NCBI RefSeq assembly: GCF_014647515.1
Contig: NZ_BMPI01000093.1
Span: 1 to 40,086 of the forward strand
Length of the DNA stretch: 40,086 bases
Reading direction: 5' to 3'
Source: Dactylosporangium sucinum
Lineage (GTDB): Bacteria; Actinomycetota; Actinomycetes; Mycobacteriales; Micromonosporaceae
In this document: piece after piece, positions 25,360-33,519 of the stretch
Position numbering within the stretch: the first letter of the stretch is position 1
Layout of the letters: each line of letters starts with the position of its first letter
Notes under the pieces: generated by a model
The model's database searches: none
What the model was told of the DNA's origin: nothing
What the model saw: only the letters and a program-made list of their open reading frames with translations
Made by a program: the position numbers and the translations under genes

Positions 25360-26180
25360 CCCTTCATCGCGCCCGATGCCATTCCCTGCATCAGCCGCTT
25401 CTGTACGACGAGGAAGAAGATCACCACGGGGATCGTGAAGATCACGCTCGCCGCCATCACTCCGCCCCAGTCGGTGTAGTAGCTGGAGAAGTACTGCTGC
25501 AGGGCGACGGGGAGCGTTTCGATCTCGGGCCGCTGCATGTACGTCGCCGAGAACATGAGCTCGTTCCACGACGTGATGAACGCGTAGACGGAGCTCGCCG
25601 CCAGCCCCGGCCAGGCCAGCGGAAACACGATCGACCAGACGGCGCGCAGCCGGCTCGCCCCGTCGACCAGGGCGGCCTCTTCGAGCTCGAACGGGATCTC
25701 CACGACGAACGAACGCAGCATGAACGTGCACAGACCCACGGTCAGGGCCAGGTGGCTCAGGGTCAGCCCCTGGAACGTGTTGAGCAGGCCGGCGTTGCGG
25801 AACAGCGTGAACAACGGGATGACGAGGATGGTCTGCGGCAGCAACTGCGTGACGAGGATGACGACCGTGAGGATGTGCCGGGTCCGCAGCCGATAGCGGG
25901 CCAGGGCATAGCCCGCCAGCAGCGCGATCAGGCCGGTCAGCGCCGTCGTCGCCACGGCGACGATGAGGGAGTTGCGGAACTGGGTGGGGATGTTGCCGTC
26001 GAGCAGGTGCGTGTACCGCTCTACGGTCGGCGATGTGACGACGAACCGCGGGGTGCGGGTGAACAGCTCACTGTCGGGCTTGACCGACGTGACCAGCATC
26101 CAGAAGAACGGGAACAGGCTGCTCACCACGATCACGGCAACGAGCAGGAACAGCGCACCACGGCGCAACAGTGACGTCAT
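25356..26180 (-). CDS. ABC sugar permease, MalG-like (274 aa)
   Basis: The second membrane subunit of the importer encoded leftward from 28442, with about six hydrophobic segments and the EAA loop EAALVDGASRLRAVWSIVFP. The tail GMASGAMKG is typical of MalG-type permeases. The ATG at 26180 overlaps the stop of the MalF-like gene (ATGA). As in the first importer locus, no ATPase gene follows, so an ATPase shared with other sugar importers is expected. Confidence 0.93.
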   Translation of the reverse strand: MTSLLRRGALFLLVAVIVVSSLFPFFWMLVTSVKPDSELFTRTPRFVVTSPTVERYTHLLDGNIPTQFRNSLIVAVATTALTGLIALLAGYALARYRLRTRHILTVVILVTQLLPQTILVIPLFTLFRNAGLLNTFQGLTLSHLALTVGLCTFMLRSFVVEIPFELEEAALVDGASRLRAVWSIVFPLAWPGLAASSVYAFITSWNELMFSATYMQRPEIETLPVALQQYFSSYYTDWGGVMAASVIFTIPVVIFFLVVQKRLMQGMASGAMKG

Positions 26181-27136
26181 CGGACGTCCTCTCGGTTCAG
26201 CCGGACGTACAGCACGCTCACCGCGGCCAGCATGAGGAACAGGACCACGGCCATGGCCGCGGCGGAGCCCTGATCGAGCTGGGCGAAGGCCTCGAGCCAG
26301 GTCAGCAGGGACAACACCTCGGTCGAGTGGTCCGGGCCACCGGGCGGTGTGGTCATCACCAGGAAGTGGTCGAAGGACTGATACGCCCAGATGGTCGAGA
26401 TCGTGGTCATCACGACCAGCAGGGGACGGATCATGGGCAGCCGGATGCGGCGCAGGATCTGCCAGGCGCTGGCGCCGTCGACCCGGGCCGCCTCCACCAC
26501 TTCACCGTGGGTGCCGCGCAGCCCGGCGAACAGGGAGACCGCCACGAAGGGAACCGAGTGCCAGACGACGGCGACCGTGATGGCCACCATGGCCGGTGTG
26601 CCCGTGCTGAACCAGGAGTAGCCGTTGAAGGAGTCGAGGCCGAACCAGTTGACCAGCAGCCAGTTGACCACGCCGTACTGGTCGTCGAACATCCACTTCC
26701 AGACAATGCCCGACGCGACCCGCGGCATGGCCCAGGGCAGCAGCACGATGACGCTGAGCACCTTGGCCGCGCGGGGCGCGGCGTCGAGGACCAGGGCGAT
26801 GGCCAGGCTCAGCAGGATCGTGGTGACGACCACCGCGGCCGCGAACAGGGTCGTGCGCAGCAGCGCGGCGGTGTAATACGGGTCGGCGAAGATGTCGCGG
26901 TAGTTCTTCAGCCCGACGAACGGTCCACTCTGCAGGTACTCGCCGTCGTGGAACGACAGCCAGATCGTTCGCAGTACGGGATATCCGACCACGCCGGCGA
27001 TCACCGCGAGCAGCGGCGCCAGAAAGGCCCACGGCAGGAATCGCTTCTCGAAGCCTTGCTGTCCGCGCACTGAGCGCCGCTCGCGCAGCGCCCTCGGGGT
27101 GGCCGAGGACGCTGCGCGACGGATTGTGGTCTTCAC
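26177..27136 (-). CDS. ABC sugar permease, MalF-like (319 aa)
   Basis: A membrane permease with a basic N-terminal tail, about six hydrophobic segments and the EAA loop EAARVDGASAWQILRRIRLP. The GTG at 27136 begins 4 bases after the stop of the binding-protein gene; the frame is open to a TTG at 27148 that would overlap that stop. It pairs with the MalG-like subunit to form the channel of the importer. Confidence 0.9.
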   Translation of the reverse strand: MKTTIRRAASSATPRALRERRSVRGQQGFEKRFLPWAFLAPLLAVIAGVVGYPVLRTIWLSFHDGEYLQSGPFVGLKNYRDIFADPYYTAALLRTTLFAAAVVVTTILLSLAIALVLDAAPRAAKVLSVIVLLPWAMPRVASGIVWKWMFDDQYGVVNWLLVNWFGLDSFNGYSWFSTGTPAMVAITVAVVWHSVPFVAVSLFAGLRGTHGEVVEAARVDGASAWQILRRIRLPMIRPLLVVMTTISTIWAYQSFDHFLVMTTPPGGPDHSTEVLSLLTWLEAFAQLDQGSAAAMAVVLFLMLAAVSVLYVRLNREDVR

Positions 27137-27140
27137 ATTC

Positions 27141-28442
27141 TCAACCAATTGCCTGGTTCACCTGGTCTGCGAGTTCCTTCATGGCGGCGTCGGCCGTCTT
27201 CTTGCCGCTCATGATCGATTGCATGGCGTTCACGATGGAGTTGGCCCCCTCGACCTTCCCCCAACTGGCCACCGGGGGAATGGAACGGGTGTGGTCGGCC
27301 TGGTCGGCGTACGCCTTGAACAGCGGGGCGGAGAACGAACCGGTGGCCTTCTCCTGGGCCAGCGCATCGTTCGTCGCCGGGAGCAGACCCAGGTTCGAGG
27401 TGACCGGCACGAGGTTTTCCTTGCTCATCATGAACTTCACGAAGTCGTTCGCCACCGCCTTGTTGTTGCACTCGCGGAACACGGCAAGGTTGCTGCCGCC
27501 GGCGAACGTGTCGTTGTTCCCGCCCGGCCCCTTGGGCAGGACGGCCGTGGCCAGCTTGCTCTCCAGATCGGGAGCCTGCTTGAGGATGGTGCGCAGGTCC
27601 CACGACCCGCCGACCATCATCGCCGTCTGGCCCAGGCCCATGGACTTGTCGACGTCGGCGGCGGTCCAGGCCGAGGCGCCGGCGGGCGACAGCTTGTCCT
27701 TGGTCAGCAGGTCGGAGTAGAACTGGAACGCCTGGACGGACTGCGTCGAGCCGGCCTCGGAGACCCACTTGTCGCCGCTCTGCTTGGCGATCTCGCCGCC
27801 CCAGTTCCAGATCAGCGGCAGGTAGTACCAGTGCGCGCCGCCGATGATGCCGAACCCGTTGACGCCCGGGTTCTTCGCCTGGACGGCCAGGGCAGCCTCG
27901 CGCAGCTCGTCCCAGGTGGCGGGGGCCGCGGTCTTGCCGATCCCCTCCAGCAGGTCCTTGCGGTAGATCAGGGCGCGGACACCGGTGTCGTAGGGAACGG
28001 CGTACGACTTGCCCTTGAAGATGGTCGACTCGATCATGCCGGGCACGTAGGTGCCCTGCAGCGTCTTGGGGTCGTCGGCGTATACCTCGAGGGCATTGAG
28101 TGCCGCGAATTCGGGGGTCCAGGTGTTGCCGATGAGCGCGACGCAGGGAACGCTGCCGCCGGCGATCGAGGTCAGGTACGTCTGGTGTGCGTCTTTACCG
28201 AGGAACCGGAGGTTCACCTTGGTCCCCGGGTGTGCGGCGGCATAGTCGTCCGCCAGCTTCTGCATGATCGGCTGTTGGGCGTCCCCGATGGGATCGCCCA
28301 TCCAGAAGTCAATGGTTCCCTTGATCTCGCCCGAGCTGTTTGCGCCCGAGTCACTCGCCCCACCGCAGGCCGCGAGGGCCAGGGCCCCCGTCAGCCCGAT
28401 GGCCACGGCGACACGGCCGCGCCATAAGTTCCTTGCACGCAT
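27141..28442 (-). CDS. ABC transporter sugar-binding lipoprotein (433 aa)
   Basis: A solute-binding protein of the SBP_bac_1 carbohydrate family with a signal peptide (basic start, hydrophobic core, lipobox LAAC near residue 25) and a mature part beginning GTIDFWMGDPIGDAQ. ATG at 28442 has GGAGA six bases upstream; the frame upstream to 28514 is not typical coding sequence. Ligand unknown; neighbouring esterase, amidohydrolase, lactonase-like and kinase genes suggest a modified sugar. Probably controlled through the CTGTC-N-GACAG site at 28524-28534. Confidence 0.92.
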   Translation of the reverse strand: MRARNLWRGRVAVAIGLTGALALAACGGASDSGANSSGEIKGTIDFWMGDPIGDAQQPIMQKLADDYAAAHPGTKVNLRFLGKDAHQTYLTSIAGGSVPCVALIGNTWTPEFAALNALEVYADDPKTLQGTYVPGMIESTIFKGKSYAVPYDTGVRALIYRKDLLEGIGKTAAPATWDELREAALAVQAKNPGVNGFGIIGGAHWYYLPLIWNWGGEIAKQSGDKWVSEAGSTQSVQAFQFYSDLLTKDKLSPAGASAWTAADVDKSMGLGQTAMMVGGSWDLRTILKQAPDLESKLATAVLPKGPGGNNDTFAGGSNLAVFRECNNKAVANDFVKFMMSKENLVPVTSNLGLLPATNDALAQEKATGSFSAPLFKAYADQADHTRSIPPVASWGKVEGANSIVNAMQSIMSGKKTADAAMKELADQVNQAIG

Positions 28443-28521
28443 CGCTGCTCTCCTCTGCTGGGGGACCGAAGACCTGCCAAAGCGCGGGGTACGCGGTGCC
28501 TCCGGACCTGTCAACCTGCCC

Positions 28522-28536
28522 GGCTGTCTGACAGCC
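28522..28536 (-). promoter_or_regulatory. GntR-2 type operator at the importer promoter
   Basis: GGCTGTCTGACAGCC is a perfect 15-base palindrome about one central base. It lies just downstream (on the minus strand) of TATAGG, a plausible -10 box at 28537-28542, so it would cover the transcription start of the importer operon. The core TGT-N3-ACA fits the recognition pattern known for FadR-group GntR regulators, and matches sites at 32250 and 33491. Confidence 0.7.
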
Positions 28537-28551
28537 CTATAGGTTGTCCCT

Positions 28552-28784
28552 CAGGGTGCACCGTGGTCGGGTGGATCGCAAGGGCCTCCGCTCTGTTCGT
28601 TACGAAGTTTCCTTGCGCCCGGGTCCCGCAGTTTGGTACACACGCGGGAGCGATCGGTTTCGGATTTCCGCTGGTCAGTGGGGTGCCGGCCGGTCGCGAA
28701 GCGGCTCGGAAGGGTGAACGTGTAGTAACACGACCCAGTATCTTGACCTTGCGCTAGCAGGTCAAGAATGGTTTGGTCGTAGGC
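28552..28784. other. Intergenic stretch between importer promoter and transposase remnant
   Basis: No gene is visible. It must contain the upstream part of the importer promoter and the left end of the insertion sequence. I could not fix the left end because no matching terminal repeat is seen at the right side. The only clear structure is the hairpin at 28742-28766. Confidence 0.5.
28742..28766. repeat. Hairpin before the transposase start
   Basis: CTTGACC (28742-28748) and GGTCAAG (28760-28766), with a further TGC/GCA pairing inside, form an extended inverted repeat 18 bases before the transposase start. In insertion sequences such structures can limit transcription entering from outside or lie within a terminal repeat; which applies here is not known. 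Confidence 0.5.
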
Positions 28785-30345
28785 ATGTTCCTGCGGTTCA
28801 CGTCGCGGACCAACGCCGACGGCGCGGTGGTGCGCTACGTCGCCTTGGCCCACAACCGGCGGGTGGACGGGCAGATCAAGCCGGACGTGCTGATGAGCCT
28901 GGGCCGAGTGGACCAGGTTGACGTGGCCGGGCTGCAGCGGCTGGCCGCGTCGATCAGCAAGCACTTCGGCGGCGACGAGCCGACCGGTGCCGCGCCGGCG
29001 GGTGCGGCCGCCCGGGCCGGGTCGCTGGAGGTCGTCGACGTCCGCACCATCGGAGCCACCTGGCTGCTCGACGGGCTCTGGCACCGCCTCGACGTGGGCG
29101 CGGCGGTGCGCGCGGCCACCGGCGCGCGGCGGTTCACCGCCAACCTGGAACGGGTGTTGTTCGCGCTGGTCGCCCACCGGGCGGTGGCCCCGATGAGCGG
29201 GCTGTCGGCCGCCGAATGGGTGCGCGAGGAGACCGCCGTGCCGGGACTATCCACGATGGACGATGAGCACGCCCGCCGGGCGATGGATCTGCTCGTGGAC
29301 GCGGACACGCAGGCGCGGGTGCAGGAGTCGCTGTTCCTCGCCGTGGCCGACCGGCTCGACCTGTTGTTCTTCGACACCATCCAGGTCGAGTGCGGCGACG
29401 GGGAGCGGATCGTCATCGGCCTGGCCGTGACCAAGGAAGGCATCCCGGTCCGCTACTGGTGCTGGCCGGGTGGCGCCGGTGACGACTCCGTCCCGGCCGA
29501 GGTCCGCGACGACCTGCTGGACCGGCATCCGGGCCGGGTCGTCACCGTGGTCGAGCGCGGCTTCTCCGGCGCGGACGACCTGGCCGGCCTACCCCGCGCC
29601 GGCGGACACTACATCGCCGGAATGCGCATGTGCGACGGCAACCGCCTCGTCGAGGCGGTATTGTCGCGCCCGGGCCGCTACCGGTACGTCCGCGACAATC
29701 TGCGCGTCCGGGAGGTCCGCCTCGACGGTCAGGACGCCCGGTTCGTCGTCTGCCACAACCCGGACCAGGCACAGCGCGACCGCCGGCAGCGCGACGAGGC
29801 AATCGTGCACATCCAAGCCGAACTGACCCGGATCGCCGAGCAGTGCGCCGGAGACGAAGCCGCCCGCGTCCGGGCCGAGTGCGCGCTCCGCGACCACCCC
29901 ACCCTCGGCCGCTGGCTGATCCGGCCGCCCGGCGGACGCCTGAAGGTGGACCCGGCGAAGGTCAAGGCCGAGGCCAGGCTCGACGGCAAGTACCTCATCG
30001 CCACCTCCGACCCACACATCAGCGCCGAAGACGTCGCCCTGGGGTACAAGAACCTCCTGGACGCTCGTGACCTCAAGACGCGGCTGCTGCCCGGACCGGC
30101 GGGAGGCCGCATCCGCGCGCACGTGCCGATCTGGTGGCTGGCGCTCCTGCTGACCCGGGTCGCCGAGCACTCCAGCGGGCAGACCTGGCGGACCATCAAC
30201 CGGCAGCTCGGGCGGGTGGCACAGGTGACCCTGGCCGGTCCGGCCGGCACCGTCACACAGACCACGCCACTGGGCCCCGAGCAGGCCGCCATCTACCAGG
30301 CGCTGTCCGTCCAGCCGCCGGCCCGGGTCACCGCGTCCGCCCCCG
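28742..30345 (+). mobile_element. Truncated IS1634-like insertion sequence remnant
   Basis: The element contains one transposase gene of the IS1634 group. No terminal inverted repeats could be matched: the left end is somewhere in 28552-28784 and the right end appears cut within the last codons of the transposase, directly against the end of the amidohydrolase gene. The ends given are estimates. Confidence 0.5.
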
Positions 30346-30377
30346 GTCGCCGAGGAGCTCGCGGGCGTTCTCGCTGA
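28785..30377 (+). pseudogene. IS1634-family transposase, probably inactive (530 codons)
   Basis: Recognised as IS1634-type DDE transposase by the start MFLRFTSRTN and VRYVALAHNRRVDGQIKPDVL, and by GGHYIAGMRM and TSDPHISAEDVALGYKNLLDA. The first catalytic Asp is kept (FFDTIQVE), but the second is Glu (VVERGF, where the family has DRGF). The third catalytic region is damaged: the family reads about YKNLLEAERGFRDLK, while here LLDA is followed directly by RDLKTRLL, so the segment with the catalytic Glu seems to be missing. The frame is open and its last 17 codons run antisense over the end of the amidohydrolase gene, so the native C-terminus is lost. The comparison is from memory of the family, not an alignment. 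Confidence 0.7.
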
Positions 30378-31272
30378 GCACGGCCGACCGGCGCGTGTCG
30401 CCGAGGTACTCGCCCAAGAGGGCGAAACGCCCGGCCACCTCGTCGAGCGACGAGAACGGGAAGTCCGTTCCGAGCACGACCCGAGTGTCGTCGATGAAGG
30501 ACAGCAGCGCGCCGAGGTCGGCCGCGGTGTGGGACAGGGCGGTGTCGTAGCGGAACGCCGCCAGCGCGCGCAGGACGCCTTGCGGAGCGACGGCCGCGAG
30601 CTCCGGCATGCCTTCGGCCAGCACCATGCGCGGAGCGACGGCCGGCATCGCGCCGCCGCAGTGCGAGAAGACCCACCGGACTCGCGGAAATCGGCGCGGC
30701 ACGTCGGTGAGGAGCAGGTTCGTGATGAGGCGCGTCGAGTCGAAGAGGTACTCCAGGACCGACGGCCGGATGGGGATCTCGCCCTCGGGCCACCACGCGG
30801 GCAGCACCGGGTGTACGTGGACGAACGCACCGCGGTCGTTCAGGGTTTCCAGCAGGCCGTCGAACTTGGGGTGGCCGACGTACGACCCTGCGTAGCTGGT
30901 GAGCAGGCCGACGCCGACGAACTCCGGCCGGTCGAACACCCGCTCGATCTCGGTGAGCGCGGCATCGACCGAGGGCAGTGGCAGGCAGGCAACCGCCGCG
31001 AACCGCCCGTCGCCGGCGCGGACCACTTCGGTCAGCTCGTCGTTGGTGTCCCGGCACAGGGCCGTGGTGAATGTCTGATCGCCGAAATAGAACCCGGGTG
31101 AGGCGACGGACAGGACGGCCAGGTCAATGCCCAGCCGATCCATCATCCGGACCGAGTCCGCCGGTTCCCACACCGGAAACGGGGCGCCCGGCTGAGCCTG
31201 GATGCCCAGCGCCGTCAATCGGCTGACGTAGGACGCCAATGGCGCGTGGTGGTGAAAGTCGACGATAGTCAT
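30328..31272 (-). CDS. Amidohydrolase_2 family metal-dependent hydrolase/decarboxylase (314 aa)
   Basis: A TIM-barrel amidohydrolase of the ACMSD / 6-methylsalicylate decarboxylase type. Metal-site residues are seen in VDFHHHAPL (HxH), FVHVHP, FSHCGG and GTDFPF. Members decarboxylate or hydrolyse small carboxylic or lactone compounds; the substrate is unknown. ATG at 31272 overlaps the esterase stop (ATGA). The C-terminus ENARELLGD is the usual family end, followed by only five residues (RGRTR) that may come from the inserted element, so the gene was probably barely damaged by it. Confidence 0.88.
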   Translation of the reverse strand: MTIVDFHHHAPLASYVSRLTALGIQAQPGAPFPVWEPADSVRMMDRLGIDLAVLSVASPGFYFGDQTFTTALCRDTNDELTEVVRAGDGRFAAVACLPLPSVDAALTEIERVFDRPEFVGVGLLTSYAGSYVGHPKFDGLLETLNDRGAFVHVHPVLPAWWPEGEIPIRPSVLEYLFDSTRLITNLLLTDVPRRFPRVRWVFSHCGGAMPAVAPRMVLAEGMPELAAVAPQGVLRALAAFRYDTALSHTAADLGALLSFIDDTRVVLGTDFPFSSLDEVAGRFALLGEYLGDTRRSAVLSENARELLGDRGRTR

Positions 31273-32231
31273 GACACCAGCTCTCGGACGGCGCGAATGG
31301 TTCGCAAGAGGTCTTCGGGCCCGCCCGCCTCGTGGCCGTTGAACTGCCACACGGTCATCTCCTTGGGCCCGGCATAAGCATTGTATGCAGCAAAAACGGT
31401 GGAAGGCGGACTCACGACGTCGTGCAGGGCGACGCAGAACCGGCCGGGGCAGGCGGCCCGCCGGGCGAAGGACACGGCGTCGAAATAGGCCAGCGTCTCG
31501 AAGGCGCGCTCCACCGAACCGCGGTGGGCGGCCAGCCATTTGACGATTTCCCCATGGGGACTGTGGTCCGTCACCTGTACCGCCCGGCGGAAGGCGGACA
31601 GGAACGGCACATGCGGCATCGCCAGCCGGACATCGTCGCGCAGGCCGGCGGCCACGAGCGCCATGGCACCCCCCTGACTGCGTCCCGTCACCGCGATCCG
31701 GTCGCGCGCCACGGCCTCGTGGGTCGCCACGGCATCGACAAACCGGTACGCGTCGGTGAACAGGCGGCGGTAGTAGTACCGCTCGGGATCGAGGATGTCC
31801 CGGGTCATGAACCCCGGCGCGGACGGGCCCGCCCCGTGCGGGTCCGCGGTGTGGCCGGCCCGCAGGGCGCTGCCCTGGCCGCGGGAGTCCATGATGGCGT
31901 GCGCGAAGCCGGCACTGGCGTAGGCGAGCGACTCGACCGGGTGCCCGCGTCCGCTGCCGTAGCCCAGGTACTCCACCACGAGCGGCAGGGGGCCGGTTCG
32001 CTCGTGCGGCAGCAGCAGCCACCCCCGTACGTCGTCCCCGGCGTATCCGCCGAAGGTGACGTCGTACACGTCGACGGTGCGAACCAGGGCGTCCACCCGC
32101 TCGAACCGCGGATCGAGGGGATGAGCGTCCTGTTCGTGCAGGGTCCGGCTCCAGAAGGCGTCGAAGTCCCCGGGCTCGGGGTGCGGGTACTCGTACTGCA
32201 CCAGTCGATCGAGGGGAAGGTCTACCTGCAT
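31269..32231 (-). CDS. CE7-type acetyl esterase (320 aa)
   Basis: Resembles carbohydrate esterase family 7 (acetyl xylan esterase / cephalosporin C deacetylase). The three family motifs are present: RGQ in MDSRGQGS, the nucleophile Ser185 in GRSQGG, and HE with His299 in NGHEAGG; Asp270 in ALHDVVSP completes the triad. No signal peptide, so it removes acetyl groups from imported sugars in the cytoplasm. Length fits the family (about 320). ATG at 32231 has AGGAG 7 bases upstream, and an operator palindrome lies immediately before it. First gene of an operon with the amidohydrolase. Confidence 0.9.
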   Translation of the reverse strand: MQVDLPLDRLVQYEYPHPEPGDFDAFWSRTLHEQDAHPLDPRFERVDALVRTVDVYDVTFGGYAGDDVRGWLLLPHERTGPLPLVVEYLGYGSGRGHPVESLAYASAGFAHAIMDSRGQGSALRAGHTADPHGAGPSAPGFMTRDILDPERYYYRRLFTDAYRFVDAVATHEAVARDRIAVTGRSQGGAMALVAAGLRDDVRLAMPHVPFLSAFRRAVQVTDHSPHGEIVKWLAAHRGSVERAFETLAYFDAVSFARRAACPGRFCVALHDVVSPPSTVFAAYNAYAGPKEMTVWQFNGHEAGGPEDLLRTIRAVRELVS

Positions 32232-32249
32232 TGAGCGACTCCTGTCGGG

Positions 32250-32260
32250 CTGTCAGACAG
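32250..32260 (-). promoter_or_regulatory. GntR-2 type operator at the esterase promoter
   Basis: CTGTCAGACAG is a perfect palindrome about one central base. On the minus strand a -10-like TAGACT lies just upstream of it (32262-32267), the same arrangement as at the importer promoter, so binding would cover the transcription start. The gap 32232-32363 also serves the rightward C45 gene and holds GCCTGCCAGGC (32318-32328) and AGGGACAACCT (32291-32301), the latter also present inverted at 28541-28551. Confidence 0.7.
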
Positions 32261-32363
32261 GAGTCTAGGCAATGGCGGCCCCGACGGGGAAGGGACAACC
32301 TGTCATGCAACCTGATAGCCTGCCAGGCGGGCGAAGCCAGAAGCTACAAGTGGAGGTGCGGGC

Positions 32364-33476
32364 ATGGCGCGGACAGTCGCCTCCGGGTACGACGTCGTCG
32401 CCGTCGCGGGCGACCCGGAAGAGCGGGGATACCAGTACGGCCTCGCTGCGAAGACCCGGATCGAGCATGCGTTGCGGACCTATGCCGACGTGTTCATGCA
32501 CTACGCGTCGTGGGACTGGGCAACCGTGCGGCGACATGGACTCCGGTTCGCCGGTCCCATCGAGGACTTCTCGCCGGCGTCCGCGCGGGAGATCCGGGCG
32601 ATCGCCCGCGGGGCCGGCGTCGAGGTGGCCGACATCCTGGCCCTGAACACCCGCAGCGAGATCATGTTCGCCGCTCCCGGACGGGCCCGGGCTGTGGCAT
32701 CCACCGAGTGCACGTCGTTCGCGCTGACCCCCGAGCGCACGACCTCCGGTACCGCACTGATGGGTCAGAACTGGGACTGGATCGAGGGGGCCCGCGAAAC
32801 CGCGATCGTACTTCAGGTGCGCCGGGACGACGGCCCCGACTTCGTCACGGTGGTCGAGGCCGGGATGCTGGCGAAGGTCGGGATCAACTCCAGCGGGGTC
32901 GGCCTGTGCACCAACACCCTCATTTCGGACGGGGACGAGGGCCGGTTCGGCGTTCCGTACCACGTGCTGCTGCGATCGGTGCTCGACAGCGACAGCGGTG
33001 CGGAGGCCGCCAAGCGGATCCAATCCACATCGCGGGCAAACTCCGCAAACTATCTCATCGGCGACGCAGGCGGGTTCTGCGCGGACATAGAGACCGGCCC
33101 GGGCGACGGCCCGGGCGGCGTGATCACTCCCGTCGGCGGTGTGGTCACGCACGCCAACCACTTCCTGGTCGACGGCCTTACCGGGGTGGACCGCTATCTC
33201 GAGCGCAAGGCGCACACGCGCAACCGGCTGCACCACCTGACCGCGCGCGTGCAGCAACACGACACGCATACGATCGAGAGCCTGCAGGAGGCGCTGGCCG
33301 ACCACGCGGACGCGCCGTACAGCGTGTGCCAGCACCCGGACGCGGCCCAGCCCGCGGCCGAGCGCACCTGCACCATCGCGGGGATCGTGATGGATCTTGC
33401 GGCTCGCTCGCTGGTGTACGCCGCCGGCAGCCCGTGCGAGTCGACCTGGTCAGTGCCGGTGCGCATCGATGCCTAG
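32364..33476 (+). CDS. C45-family peptidase / acyltransferase-like protein (370 aa)
   Basis: Resembles the C45 (isopenicillin N acyltransferase-like) Ntn-hydrolases. The family pattern is visible: GDPEERGYQYGLAA near the start, ILALNTRSEI, the nucleophile Cys116 in STECTSFAL, and MGQNWDW soon after. In the family the precursor is cut before this Cys to expose it as the N-terminal catalytic residue. Members hydrolyse or transfer acyl amides, so it may remove an N-acyl group from the pathway substrate. ATG at 32364 has GGAGG about 7 bases upstream. It is divergent from the esterase operon and followed by GntR-2. Confidence 0.88.
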   Translation: MARTVASGYDVVAVAGDPEERGYQYGLAAKTRIEHALRTYADVFMHYASWDWATVRRHGLRFAGPIEDFSPASAREIRAIARGAGVEVADILALNTRSEIMFAAPGRARAVASTECTSFALTPERTTSGTALMGQNWDWIEGARETAIVLQVRRDDGPDFVTVVEAGMLAKVGINSSGVGLCTNTLISDGDEGRFGVPYHVLLRSVLDSDSGAEAAKRIQSTSRANSANYLIGDAGGFCADIETGPGDGPGGVITPVGGVVTHANHFLVDGLTGVDRYLERKAHTRNRLHHLTARVQQHDTHTIESLQEALADHADAPYSVCQHPDAAQPAAERTCTIAGIVMDLAARSLVYAAGSPCESTWSVPVRIDA

Positions 33477-33490
33477 TTCTGACCGATCGG

Positions 33491-33501
33491 CTGCCCGACA
33501 G
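33491..33501 (+). promoter_or_regulatory. Imperfect GntR-2 operator before its own gene
   Basis: CTGCCCGACAG matches CTGTC-N-GACAG with one mismatch and lies 18 bases before the GTG start of the FadR-type regulator. It suggests autoregulation with lower affinity. A wider repeat GGCTGCC (33489-33495) / GGCAGCC (33513-33519) brackets it. Confidence 0.55.
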
Positions 33502-33519
33502 GCTGTTAACCTGGCAGCC

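Noticed and set aside
27141..27180. ACCTGGTCTG-like sequence as a third GntR-1 site
   Set aside because: Only one half-site is present and it lies within coding sequence of the binding-protein gene.
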